Shown here in pieces: positions 34,881 to 44,462 of a DNA stretch of 64,000 nt (the stretch's first letter is position 1; each line of letters opens with the position of its first letter). The stretch comes from Adenophora triphylla var. japonica (taxonomy: Eukaryota > Streptophyta > Magnoliopsida > Asterales > Campanulaceae), in NCBI GenBank assembly GCA_022495995.1, contig JAFEMH010000929.1, positions 1 through 64,000 of the forward strand. The letters are read 5' to 3'. A program made the position numbers and the translations under genes. The notes beneath the pieces are model-generated. The model worked only from the letters and a program-made list of their open reading frames with translations. It was not told the origin of the DNA and did not search any database.

Positions 34881-35076
34881 GCACATTCCTAGTAGGATCG
34901 GTTGTTTGACCTCCTAGGTCACCCCGTTTCCATCCTTATAGGAAGGGATCAAATATCTCTTTGCCATTGTCCCGAGGAGGCCAGGTATGTGACCTCTTTG
35001 GTCACCCAATTCCAACCCGTATCGGCAATTCCAGTCCAATTCCAAAGGTTTTGTAAAGTACAATTCAGGCTACCTA

Positions 35077-35121
35077 TGTCACGCGACAAACCTAGCCACT
35101 TGGCATACTGAGTCGTGCGAC
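35077..35121 (+). promoter_or_regulatory. E4-type palindrome pair within the E2 3' UTR
   Basis: TGTCACGCGACA (35077-35088) and GTCGTGCGAC (35112-35121), 34 bp centre to centre. This is the palindrome of the solo LTR E4 (60519-60569), not of E2's own LTR. Confidence 0.55.
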
Positions 35122-35444
35122 ATACTTAGCCTCTGTGGCCTGTTTTTACAATTTTGCCCCTGAAGGCTCCATTTTACAAATTTTGTCCCCCATGGGCCTG
35201 TTTTGCCCCTTTGTGCCCCTGGTACTTTCAATCCAGTTTTCCCTCCAGTGCCCCCGAGACCTATTTTACAAATTTACCTCTGTGACTCAGTTTATTTGCC
35301 CTTGGCATTTTCAATTTTATTTTTCAAATAATCAGGGTACATCCCAGTTTTCTTTACAAAAAATTATTCGGGTGCGTCCCACTTTTCTTTACAAAGAACT
35401 ATTGATTCCTTCCAACTTCTCTACAAAATCCAACCTTTTTCGCG

Positions 35445-35825
35445 ATCTCCGTTATTGCCAGATGGGATAACGTTTCCTCCGGGAAATTCTCCGTTATCGC
35501 CAAATGGGATAACGTTTCCTCCGGGAAATCCTCCGTTATTGCCAAATGGGATAATGATTCCTCCGGGAAATTCTCCGTTATTGCCAAATGGGATAACGTT
35601 TCCTCCGGGAAATCCTCCGTTATTGCCAAATGGGATAACGTTTTCCTCCGGGAAATCCTCCGTTATCGCCAAATGGAATAACGTTTTCTCCGGGAAATCC
35701 TCCGTTATCGCCAAATGGAATAACGTTTCCTCCGGAAAATCCTCCGTTATTGCCAAATGGGATAACGTTTCCTCTGAAAAATCCTCCGTTATCGCCAAAT
35801 GGGATAATGTTTCTTGTTAAAAATT
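35445..35825 (+). repeat. 42-bp tandem array in the E2 3' UTR
   Basis: About nine copies of CTCCGTTATTGCCAAATGGG followed by ATAACGTTTCCTCCGGGAAAT. Because 42 is a multiple of three, long ORFs run through it on both strands; I do not count them as genes. Confidence 0.9.
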
Positions 35826-36200
35826 TCAGTTATTGCCAGAAGGCAATAACATTTCGACCTTTTTTCGCTTTATTTCGATCTCCGTTATTTCCGAATGACG
35901 GAATAACATTTCGACCTTTTTTTCGCTTTATTTCGATCTCCGTTATTCCAAGGTGAAGGAATAACATTTCGACCTTTTTTCGCTTTATTTCGATCTCCGT
36001 TATTCCAAGGTGAAGGAATAACATTTCGACTTTTTTCGCTTTATTTCGATCTCCGTTATTCCAAGGTGAAGGAATAACATTTTGACTCATTTCGCTCTTT
36101 TTCGATCTCCGTTATTCCAAGGTGAAGGAATAACATTTCGATTTTTTTCGCTCTCTTTTGATCTCCGCTATTCCAAGATAAAGGAATAACATTTCGACTC
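35826..36200 (+). repeat. About 58-bp tandem array in the E2 3' UTR
   Basis: About six copies of GGAATAACATTTCGACCTTT plus TTTCGCTTTATTTCGATCTCCGTTATTCCAAGGTGAA variants. It shares the CTCCGTTATT word with the preceding array, so the two probably have a common origin. Confidence 0.85.
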
Positions 36201-36726
36201 AGTAAAGGCTCAAACTACGACCTGGCTTGATTCCTCCGGGATACGTAGGTAGCCTACTTTAGGTTCAGCCAATTCGTCACATTTGACGCCCCCCTTTTCC
36301 CAGTGGATTCCGAACTACGATCAAGGCTTGATTCCTCCGGGATACGTAGGTAGCCTTTTATAAAAGGTCCAGCCATCCGACCACTTCGAACACCCTGTTC
36401 CTTCGTCGCTCTTCAGTGATGAAGTAATCCCTCATAGAGACCACCTTGGTCACTTCTAGCATATCCCCAGTAGGATCAATTGCTTGACCTCCTAGGTCAT
36501 TTTCTATTTTCCCCAGCAAGAGACCAGTTTTCTCTTCTCCCTTCCTCAGCGGATCTTATTCTGAACTACGGCCTGGCTTGATTCCTCCGGGATACGTAGG
36601 TAGCCTTCCAAAAGGTTCAGCCACTCGACCGTCTCGGTCATCTAATCCGTCTCGGCATTCGCCAGATCGGATCCTTTTCTATCGACAACCCCACTTACCT
36701 TGCAAGTGACGTTGCCGAGGGGCTTC
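36201..36726 (+). promoter_or_regulatory. E2 3' end: three hairpin modules, pre-PPT hairpin and PPT
   Basis: Three copies of the GGGATACGTAGGTAGCC module (36211-36254, 36312-36355, 36563-36605), each followed by a GGTTCAGCC/GGTCCAGCC word. Then CACTTACCTTGCAAGTG (36692-36708) forms a hairpin, and GCCGAGGGGCTTC (36714-36726) is the polypurine tract touching the LTR. Confidence 0.65.
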
Positions 36727-38331
36727 TGTAAGTACCCAAATCTGGCTCATGCCTTCCGGTTAATTTTCTCGACAATTTCGGTAAGTTTTCCGGTAATTCC
36801 CCAGACCTTCCAAATAGTTCGGAAACATTCCGAACAGGTTTTTATTAAATAAGGGCTGAAGGGGATCCTTCCTAATTAAGAAACACGTTTTTCTTAATTA
36901 GGAAGGAGGGTTCTAGAATTTGCCACCTTGCATGGTTCTAGAATGCTGAGTCATTCAGGATAAGCCCGCACGGCTGCATTAGCTCGCTGCTCTTAGCCGC
37001 ACGGCTTCATTCACCTTATCCAGATTACCTATAAAGAGAGGCCTCCTCTACCCATTTCAACACACACAATAGACACACAAAAATCATCCACCATCACACA
37101 TAATACGTAAAATACACTCCCAAGAGCTGCTGGAAGTCCAAGAAGGTGAAGAAGAAGGCCAAGAAGCCACCTCCCTCCTCCTTGAAGATCCCAAGATCAA
37201 CTCCTCCTCCTAGCTCCATCAAAAGAAGAAGAGGAAGCCATTGGTAACCTCGCACACCCTAACCTTGCATCCTAATTGCTCTATGTGATTCTAATTACTC
37301 ATTGCATTTCATATATTGCATATTATCTTGCTTGGGACTTGGTAGATTAAAGATCATATCTTTATACCCCCTTCCCCTTTGCATGCATTAGACATCCTTT
37401 GTCATTAAAAATGTAGTCTTTATCCATAAAGGTGCATCCTTTGCACCTAAAACCCCCATTTTCCAATAAAAATGTCATCTTTATGCATCCTTTGCATATA
37501 AAAATACAATCTTTTTCAATAAAAATGCATCCTTTGCATAAAAATCATGTCTTTACATTCAAAATGCATCCTTTGCAATAAAGATCACTTCTTTAAATCA
37601 AAAAACATCCTTTGCAACCCAAAAATGTCATCTTTTCACTAAAGTGTCATTTTTATCATACATTCCCCCATGTCCCCATTAATAACCTTGGAGCGGACCG
37701 GTATAAAAGATCCTATCTTTACATCGTTCCTTCCATTAAAGGTTCATGATCTCTTTAGAAAGGGATAACCTTGAACCCGATATCTCCGATTATCACTTAA
37801 GACGAGCATGAAGCATCTATATGAGCTCAATCGTCTTAAGGTGTAGGATTGATGGGTTAAGGACATTTCCTTCCTAAAGAACCTCATTTTGAACTATAAA
37901 AGGGAGTCATTCTCTCGATCATGCAAGTCCCGAGGTTAAAAAAAAGCGATGATCACAAGTCCAAGATGAGGACGGGATCATAATCCCGAATACATAAAAT
38001 TCCAAGGAATCCCGAGCGACAACCAACAAATGGTTTGTAGGTCCGGAAGACGACTTGGGACATTCCCTCCTTATTTTCAAACACATGCACACAAGAAAGC
38101 ACGTAAGCAAGCACGATTAATGAAATCATGGGAGACTTGCTCCGGCAAGGCACCTTGGGTGAACGCCAAACGTTCTTCCCAAGGGGTAACTTAACCTCCG
38201 AACCCATAAAACCTTTTTTTCAAAGTTTTGAGGTAATCAAAATGGCGTGGCGACTCCGTTTTTCAAATTAAACCGGATGTCTTCAAACTCGCGTGAATCC
38301 AACAAAAACAAAATTTGGGCACACATTCACA
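36727..38331 (+). repeat. E2 3' LTR
   Basis: Starts TGTAAGTACCC and ends ACATTCACA. About 1.6 kb and nearly the same as 26147-27754; visible changes are scattered substitutions and 1-bp indels. Confidence 0.95.
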
Positions 38332-38336
38332 GCTGG
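38332..38336 (+). repeat. E2 target-site duplication, right copy
   Basis: GCTGG immediately after the 3' LTR, identical to 26142-26146. Confidence 0.9.
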
Positions 38337-38526
38337 GGATAGAAAATGACCATTTTGGTCTAACGGCTAGAGTTGTATATCCGCACCGCTATGGAAAGGA
38401 ATGACCATTTTGGTCTGATGGCTGCACCTAATGGTAGGCTACCTACGTATCCTTAAGAGGAATCAAGCCAGTCGTAGTTCGGGTCTTTTGACTATCTTCA
38501 GACGTTGACCCTAAAGTGACTATTTT

Positions 38527-39420
38527 GAGGCGTCAACCTAGTAATGATGGCGTTTTAGGTGCCTCGAACCTTGAAGATGGCATTTTAGGTGCCTCAAGCC
38601 TTGATGATGGAATTTTAGGTGCCTCGGACCTTAAAGATGGCGTTTTAGGTGCCTCAGACCTTGATGATGGCATTTTAGGTGCCTCGAACCTTGATGATGG
38701 TGTTTCAGGTGCCTCGGACCTTAAAGATGGCATTTTAGGTGCCTCAAACCTTGATGATGGCGTTTTAGGTGCCTCAAATCTTGATGATGGCGTTTTAGGT
38801 GCCTCAGACCTTGTTGATGGCGTTTTAGGTGCCTCAAACCTTGATGATGGCGTTTTAGGTGCCTCGAACCTTAATGATGGCACTTTAGGTGCCTCGAACC
38901 TTAAAGATGGAGTTTTAGGTGCCTCAGACCTTGATGATGGCGTTTTAGGTGCCTCGAACCTTGATGATGGCATTTTAGGTGCCTCGAACCTTAAAGATGG
39001 CGTTTTAGGTTCCTCAAACCTTGATGATGGCGTTTTAGGTGCCTCGAACCTTAATGATGGCGTTTTAGGTGCCTCAGACCTTGATGATGGCGTTTTAGGT
39101 GCCTCAAACCTTGATGATGGCGTTTTAGGTGCCTCGAACCTTGATGATGGCATTTTAGGTGCCTCGGACCTTAAAGATGGCATTTTAGGTGCCTCAGACC
39201 TTGATGATTGCGTTTTAGGTGCCTCAAACCTTGATGATGGCATTTTAGGTGCCTCGAACCTTGATGATGGCATTTTAGGTGCCTCGAACCTTGATGATGG
39301 CGTTTTAGATGCCTCAAACCTTGATGATAGCGATTTAGGTGCCTCAGACCTTTAAAGATGGCGTTTTAGGTGCCTCAATCCTTAAAAATGGCATTTTAGG
39401 TGCCTCAAACCTTGATAATT
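38527..39420 (-). repeat. 30-bp tandem array (shared E1 satellite) in E1R
   Basis: About 30 very regular copies of GATGGCGTTTTAGGTGCCTC followed by GAACCTTGAT, with GAACCTTAAA and CAGACCTTGAT variants that suggest a longer repeating pattern. It is the inverted counterpart of 14340-15165. A hairpin module lies on each side (38438-38480 and 39523-39570). Long ORFs of 279 and 246 codons on opposite strands are a by-product of the 30-bp period. Confidence 0.9.
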
Positions 39421-39589
39421 TGGATTGATGGTCCTTTGGTGGACTTCATTTGAAGGGATCGGTCTTACGTTTGCTGCCGGGGAAAAGGATGACCGTATTG
39501 GTCGAGTGGCTGGACCTATGATAGGCTACCTACGTATCCCGAATGGGGAATCAAGCCCATACATAGTTCAGAAGCTGTTGGGGATGGAA

Positions 39590-40015
39590 ATGTAGAAAGA
39601 AACGGGATTCCGTTAACTCTCGTTGGAGAAATCGGACTTACGTTTTACTGCCGGAGATGAAAGTGAGGAAAGAAACAGGATTCCGTTAACTTTCGTTGGA
39701 GAAATCGGACTTACGTTTTACTGCCGTTGATGAAAATGAGGAAAGAAACGGGATTCCGTTAACTTTCGTTGGAGAAATCGGACTTACGTTTTACTGTCGT
39801 TGATGAAAATGAGGAAAGAAACGGGATTCCGTTAACTTTCGTTGGAGCAATCGGACTTACGTTTTACTGCCGTTGATGAAAATGAGGAAAGAAACGGGAT
39901 TCCGTTAGCTTTCGTTGGAGAAATCGGACTTACGTTTTATTGTCGGAGATGAAAATGATAAAGAAACAGGATTCCGTTAGCTTTCGTTGGAGAAATCGGA
40001 CTTACGTTTTACTGT
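39590..40015 (-). repeat. 73-bp tandem array in the E1R 3' UTR
   Basis: Six copies of GGATTCCGTTAACTTTCGTT followed by GGAGAAATCGGACTTACGTTTTACTG and a GATGAAAATGAGGAAAGAAAC tail. No homologous array was seen in E1L. Confidence 0.9.
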
Positions 40016-40133
40016 CGGGGAGTTCTTTTGAAAGGGTGTTAACTTGGGTTAACTTTGGTTATCCCTGTTAAGTCTGGGATCAAACTGCAGAGTCTGAGAT
40101 TTTTAAAGGGCAAAATAGTCCTTTTGCACCATC

Positions 40134-40180
40134 ATTCCTATCCTCGCGGACAGGAATGAAGTGGGGACAGGTCTTTTAAA
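40134..40180 (+). promoter_or_regulatory. E1 palindrome upstream of the PMD gene
   Basis: ATTCCTATCCTCGCGGACAGGAAT (40134-40157, cited by arms ATTCCT/AGGAAT and core TCCTCGCGGA) is a one-mismatch form of the extended palindrome in the E1L LTR (15677-15700). A TTTTAAAAGG word follows at 40171-40180. It sits about 150 bp before the first ATG of the PMD gene. Confidence 0.45.
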
Positions 40181-40305
40181 AGGCCGAGGCCTCTCTTGTT
40201 CTTCCCCATCGGTTTCAAACGCTGTTTACGAGAGAGGGAGAGCAAATCCGCCATTGTTGGCCAAAAGCTTCAAAAATCCTTCCGTTTTCTTCGATTTTTC
40301 GAGCA

Positions 40306-40505
40306 ATGGAACACGGGGAAGCCGCTATTCAAGGTCAAGGGTGCGGTCCGATTGCGGAGAGGAGGTTAGAGCTTGTTAGGATGAGGAGGCATTATTCGCT
40401 CTCACAATCGATTGCGGAGAAACCCTACCCAAATATGTGGCAGCATTGGTCGACTGATCCGGATCTTCGCACAGTATTTTTCGAATCCATTCATTGTTCT
40501 TGTTG
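40306..40505 (+). pseudogene. Possible first exon of the E1R PMD gene
   Basis: An open stretch from ATG 40306 with charged and aromatic words ('LVRMRRHYSLSQSIAEKPYP', 'MWQHWSTDPDLRTVF'). It lies upstream of the certain PMD exon at 41200, with an AT-rich 700-bp gap ending in a T-rich tract and GCAG, as in a plant intron. I do not recognise a domain in it, and the donor site is unclear. 40506-41199 holds short phrases 'GTGGGACGGAGTTTT' repeated three times (40816-40995) but no gene. Confidence 0.4.
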
Positions 40506-41199
40506 AATTTATTCGAAATTGATTTTGATTTTTTTTTCTTTTTTTGAAAATTCGAAAATCATGCATTCTTGGCCTTGAATTTTGACTTTGATGATTTGCA
40601 TGTTGTATTGAGTATATGGGTAACCCAAATATGCATTTTGTTTAAAAAAAGAATGGGCGATTTGCCATTTTTGAAATATGAGGTGACGAAAATTTTCCCG
40701 AATCCGGGACGGACTTTTGCATGTGGGATTTTTGCAATGAGATGTTGTTTTCATGGATGATGTGAATGCAAGGAATTATGCATGTATGCTATTTTGTAAA
40801 AAGATTTTTTTTTGTGAAAAGTGGGACGGAGTTTTGCTCCTGTTGATTGAATGAATGCATGTGGAAAATTGTCTATTTGTGCTTTTTTGTGAAAAGTGGG
40901 ACGGGGTTTTATTTCTGTTGACTCCTTATGAATGAATGTGAAAAATTGTTTATGTGTGCTATTTTATGAAAAACGGGACGGAGTTTTATTTCTGTTGACT
41001 CCTTATTATTGACACGTTCCTTCATGTATGAATAAATGATGAATGGTGATTGCTGGAAAACCTTTTCTTTTGTGCGAGAAAAATGGGATTGAGTCCATTG
41101 TATGCCGTTATGCTGCCGAATTTTCTTCAAATTTTGTGCTTGTGTAAGCAAATGCAACTGTTTATTGACATCTTCTTTTTCTTTTTTTTTTTTTGCAGG

Positions 41200-41747
41200 G
41201 TGGCGATCGGTTTGTGCGGGATCAGCTGAATAAGCTGAAGACTCGCGAATCAGTTGAGGCTGTGATTAGCCTGTGGGACCAGCTTCCGGTCTTGGGTAGA
41301 GGGGCGATGATGAGTCCGAGGCAGATTATCATTGAGACGGGATTGTACGAGTTCGTTGAGTGCTTGAGGGGGCTGGTGAAGTTGTCGAAGAGCAAGGGCT
41401 TGACTTTAGCTTTGGTGGAGCATTGGTGGGACGTGACCCACACCTTTCACTTCTTTTGGGGCGAGGCTACAGTTATGCCTTCTGACTATGCTGCGATCAC
41501 GGGTTTGTTTTTTAAGGGACGTAGCATCGAGTGGCGGGATGGCTACAGTGATAGGGAGTTGCAGGATCTTTTAGGTTTTGTCCCCATTCCCAAGAAGGGA
41601 TGGGGATGGAGTATGCGGTGGTTCAGGGGAAGATTGTGGAAAGCATGGCGAGGTATGATGCTGGTGATGAGAGGATTTATGCTGAGCAGATTGCTAGGTC
41701 TTTTATGTGGTTCACTTTTTCGAGTACATTGTTTGGACATGCCGAGG
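41200..41747 (+). pseudogene. Plant mobile domain (PMD) gene of E1R, N-terminal exon, cut by E3
   Basis: Begins after a T-rich tract and GCAG at 41199. 'LTLALVEHWWDVTHTFHFFW' (about 41398-41458) followed by 'GEATVMPSDYAAITGL' is a clear PMD core (Pfam aminotransferase-like/PMD; compare 'L..ALVERW.PETHTFH...GE...TL.D...L.GL'). A one-base shift at about 41600-41606 moves the frame to '...RIYAEQIARSFMWFTFSSTLF'. The exon is interrupted at 41747 by E3; the target copies CGAGG flank the break. PMD proteins in plants act in silencing (the MAIL family), and PMD ORFs are known passengers of plant retrotransposons and MULEs. On the opposite strand to E1R gag-pol. Dead as read. Confidence 0.8.
41743..41747 (+). 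repeat. E3 target-site duplication, left copy
   Basis: CGAGG directly before the 5' LTR, identical to 59204-59208. Confidence 0.9.
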
Positions 41748-43224
41748 TGTAAGTACCCCAATCTGGATCACTCCCTTTCAAACACACGGGAAACACCGTA
41801 GACTCATCCACGCAGTCTCAGGGACCTCTCTCACTCAAAACCCTCTCAAAACCCTCTCAAACCCCCAAACAAACCAAGGGAGGAGCCTTTCTGGGATAAA
41901 AAGGGACAAAAGGACCTTTTGGGAATTTTCAGAAATCGTAAAAGCAATTAAGGTCCGTACGGACCTCTTTGTTTCAATGATTACTAAATCCCCTTAAAGT
42001 CCACAATATTCCCTCAAATCCCGGAAGAAATGATGACTTCCATGCAGAGTTGGTCCGTACGGACCTCTTTGCATGCAAGATGGTCCGTACGGACCTTATT
42101 GCATGGGGGACATCATCATTCCAGAATATTCTCCATCATTGCAGATTCCCTCAAATCGAGGAAATCCAAAATTCTGGATAACCAAGAAGGTCCGTACGGA
42201 CCTCTTTGCTCCGAAATTTTTACTATAAATAGAGGGCTCCCCCTCCTCATTTTCACACACCTCCCACTTCTCTCTTCCTCCCTAAGCCTTCTGGCTCCCC
42301 TTCTAAGACCTTTCGAGGCATTCCCGGCCCCTTCGGATCCTTCCGAGGCCTTCCGAGCCCCCTCGAGGTGCTCCGAAGCCTCTCCGAGCGCTCCCGAGAC
42401 GCTCCCGCGCTGCCCCGAGGCACTCTCGAGGTACTCTGAGGCCCCTCGTGGTACTCCGAGGCCTTGCCTGGTCTTTCCCACGGTGTCCCGGCTCTTTCCG
42501 AGTCAAACCGACGATCCCAAACCACGCCGAAACTCTGCCCGAGTGACTCCTGCCACCACAACGCACGCCGAACCTCTGCCCGAGTGATCCCGACGATCCC
42601 CACGCACGCCGAACCTCTGCCCAAACGCAGCCTACAGTTTCAACTCACGCCGAAACTCTGTCCGCGGACAACCGGCATCCCCGAAGCAATCCGGAACGCT
42701 ACTCCGACCTCAAACACTATTCCCCTGCGGAAGACAGACACGAACCAACATTGGTAAGGCTTCCTTCCTATTCTATTTCAATACATTTCAATACAATGTA
42801 GACATCCGATACAGCATGCATTTTTAAAAGCACACACACACACACAACTTTTTAAAGGATATTAGGGGTATCCGAAAGACTCGTTTTTACGAGGCGACTC
42901 GGGTGAGCTCTAATATTCTAATATTCTCTTCCCGAGGAGTCATCTGACCTCCGAACTCAAAATCTCATCACACAAAAACAGTTTAAAATTTATCTTTAAA
43001 CTGATGCCCTTTTTCAATGTTTTGGGCTTAATAAAAACGGCGTGGCGACTCTACAAAATGCGAAAGCAAAACGGCGAGACACCTCCAACACGCAACGCTA
43101 AAACGGAATAAGCCAGATGCCGGGGCGCGATTGTGCTGCCTCTCGGATCCGGGCGACTTCCCGAACAGCGACGAACGCGAGATGCCGGGGCCTCCGCGCG
43201 CGAGCCGGATCCCGGGTAATTTCA
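41748..43224 (+). repeat. E3 5' LTR
   Basis: Starts TGTAAGTACCCC and ends GTAATTTCA. TATA box TATAAATA at 42224-42231. A (CA)n run at 42831-42846 and GGCGTGGCGACTC at 43040-43052. It matches 57740-59203. Confidence 0.95.
41952..42231 (+). promoter_or_regulatory. E3 LTR promoter: four GGTCCGTACGGACC palindromes plus TATA
   Basis: Perfect 14-bp palindromes at 41952-41965, 42052-42065, 42082-42095 and 42189-42202. The middle two are 30 bp apart centre to centre and flank a TTGCATGCA spacer. TATAAATA at 42224 follows the last by 21 bp. All four recur in the 3' LTR (57934, 58034, 58064 and 58171). Confidence 0.7.
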
Positions 43225-43226
43225 GT

Positions 43227-43244
43227 TGGCGACTCCGCTGGGGA
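43227..43244 (+). other. E3 primer-binding site
   Basis: TGGCGACTCCGCTGGGGA, two bases after the LTR, the same as in E2. A tRNA 3' end would prime minus-strand synthesis here. Confidence 0.8.
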
Positions 43245-44462
43245 CAATTTTGTTTTAAAAACTTTTAAACAAAACAAAAGATTTTTAAAACAATGATGAG
43301 GGTCAAACTTTCATTTTACCCCTTCCTTTAACTATTGTGTGTGTGTGCACGTGCTTCGTTTTTATTTTACAAAAAAAATAAAAATACAAAAAAAAATGCA
43401 TCAATATACATCTGTGCATACATTTAAAATTCTTCAAAAATTTCTATTTTACTCAGAAAAAGAATTTTAGAGACCGCACACTACGCGCACTGCTGCCTCG
43501 GTTACACCGCACTCTACTCACACTGCTGCCTCGGTTACACCGCACACTATGCGCACTGCTGCCTCGGATACACTGCACACTACAACCCTTAACCCGGAGT
43601 GGTCTCAGTTGCAGTCCGTTTGGTCTTCCTAGGCCTCTTGGGCGCGCACGGGATCATTCCAAACATCCCATCCTAGCCAAGCGTCAACCCTGCACGTTTG
43701 AGTCTTGAGTCACACTCTGTCCCGACTCGGTTGGTTTTACCCGGTCCGTGTCATACGGCTGGATACATATACCATGCCGGCCATTTTCTCGAGTCAAGGC
43801 TCGGAACTCAAGATCCCTTGCGCAAGCAAAGCGATGAAAGGTCATGCTAAAATCTTGACTGATCTTGATTTCCGAAGCTACACCTGCACGATGTTCCGTC
43901 CGGATATACATCCATGCTCGCATGACACCATGTCATCACGCCTTTGATACGTCGGCCATGACAATATGACCCACCCAACGCCTAACGTCACGGATCCCTT
44001 GCGCAAGCAAGGTAAAGAGAGGTCATGCCGAACTCTTGACTCCGATCTTGACTCGGTGCCGGCTCGGTTCACTATTCACATGGCTAACGCATCAAAACGA
44101 ACATGACAGGCTCGGTCCTTAGGTTCGATTTTTCTTTTAGGCCGGTGGAAACCGCTTGCACTATAGGACCCTCGCCTGGGCCGTCCACCCCGGGATGTCG
44201 AAATACGGGTGCAAAACGAGGGGCTTATAGCCGCACGTATGGTCTCCACGACCAGGATCTAGCATAGTTGCGAAAAAGAAGAGCAATCTTTTCCAACCTA
44301 CCTAGGATTATGAGAAAACATGTTTTAAGTAAATTAAAACAACAAAAAAATCGAGAAAATAAAAGAAACGGAAACCGCATGCCACGTGAGCTTTCCCCTT
44401 TTATCCCGTTAGGCCATTCCCGTGTCTAAACCTTGCCCATCACCCCTCCAGCCTAACAGAGA
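43245..44462 (+). other. E3 5' leader
   Basis: No supported gene. It contains CACACTACGCGCACTGCTGC units repeated about three times (43473-43585), and two copies of GGATCCCTTGCGCAAGCAA-type blocks (43812 and 43992) carrying the palindrome CTTGCGCAAG. The block at 44163-44283 is shared with the E2 leader. Confidence 0.6.

Larger units (their letters stand above)
26147..38331 (+). mobile_element. E2: complete gag-only (pol-less) LTR retrotransposon
   Basis: 12,185 bp bounded by two LTRs of about 1.6 kb and a perfect 5-bp duplication (GCTGG). The order is 5' LTR, PBS, a 2-kb leader, a gag-like gene (29852-31278), then 5.4 kb of mostly repetitive DNA, polypurine tract and 3' LTR. There is no protease, RT, RNase H or integrase anywhere inside. 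The leader and the post-gag region are homologous to E3, which suggests deletion of pol from an E3-like ancestor. The LTRs show only about twenty differences by eye, so insertion was fairly recent. Transposition would need enzymes supplied in trans. Confidence 0.9.

Noticed and set aside
35399..36090. Several repeat-peptide ORFs on both strands
   Set aside because: They coincide with the 42-bp and 58-bp arrays of the E2 3' UTR and are open in several frames because of periodicity.
38516..39355. 279-codon ORF of ten-residue repeats (and a 246-codon ORF on the other strand)
   Set aside because: Both follow from a 30-bp tandem repeat whose period is a multiple of three. No start context, no domain, and the homologous array at 14340-15165 has lost phase.
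42253..42624. ORFs of 87-185 codons in the E3 LTRs (also 58012-58569)
   Set aside because: They lie within LTR leader sequence downstream of TATA, overlap in several frames on both strands, and show no domain. LTR annotation explains the sequence.
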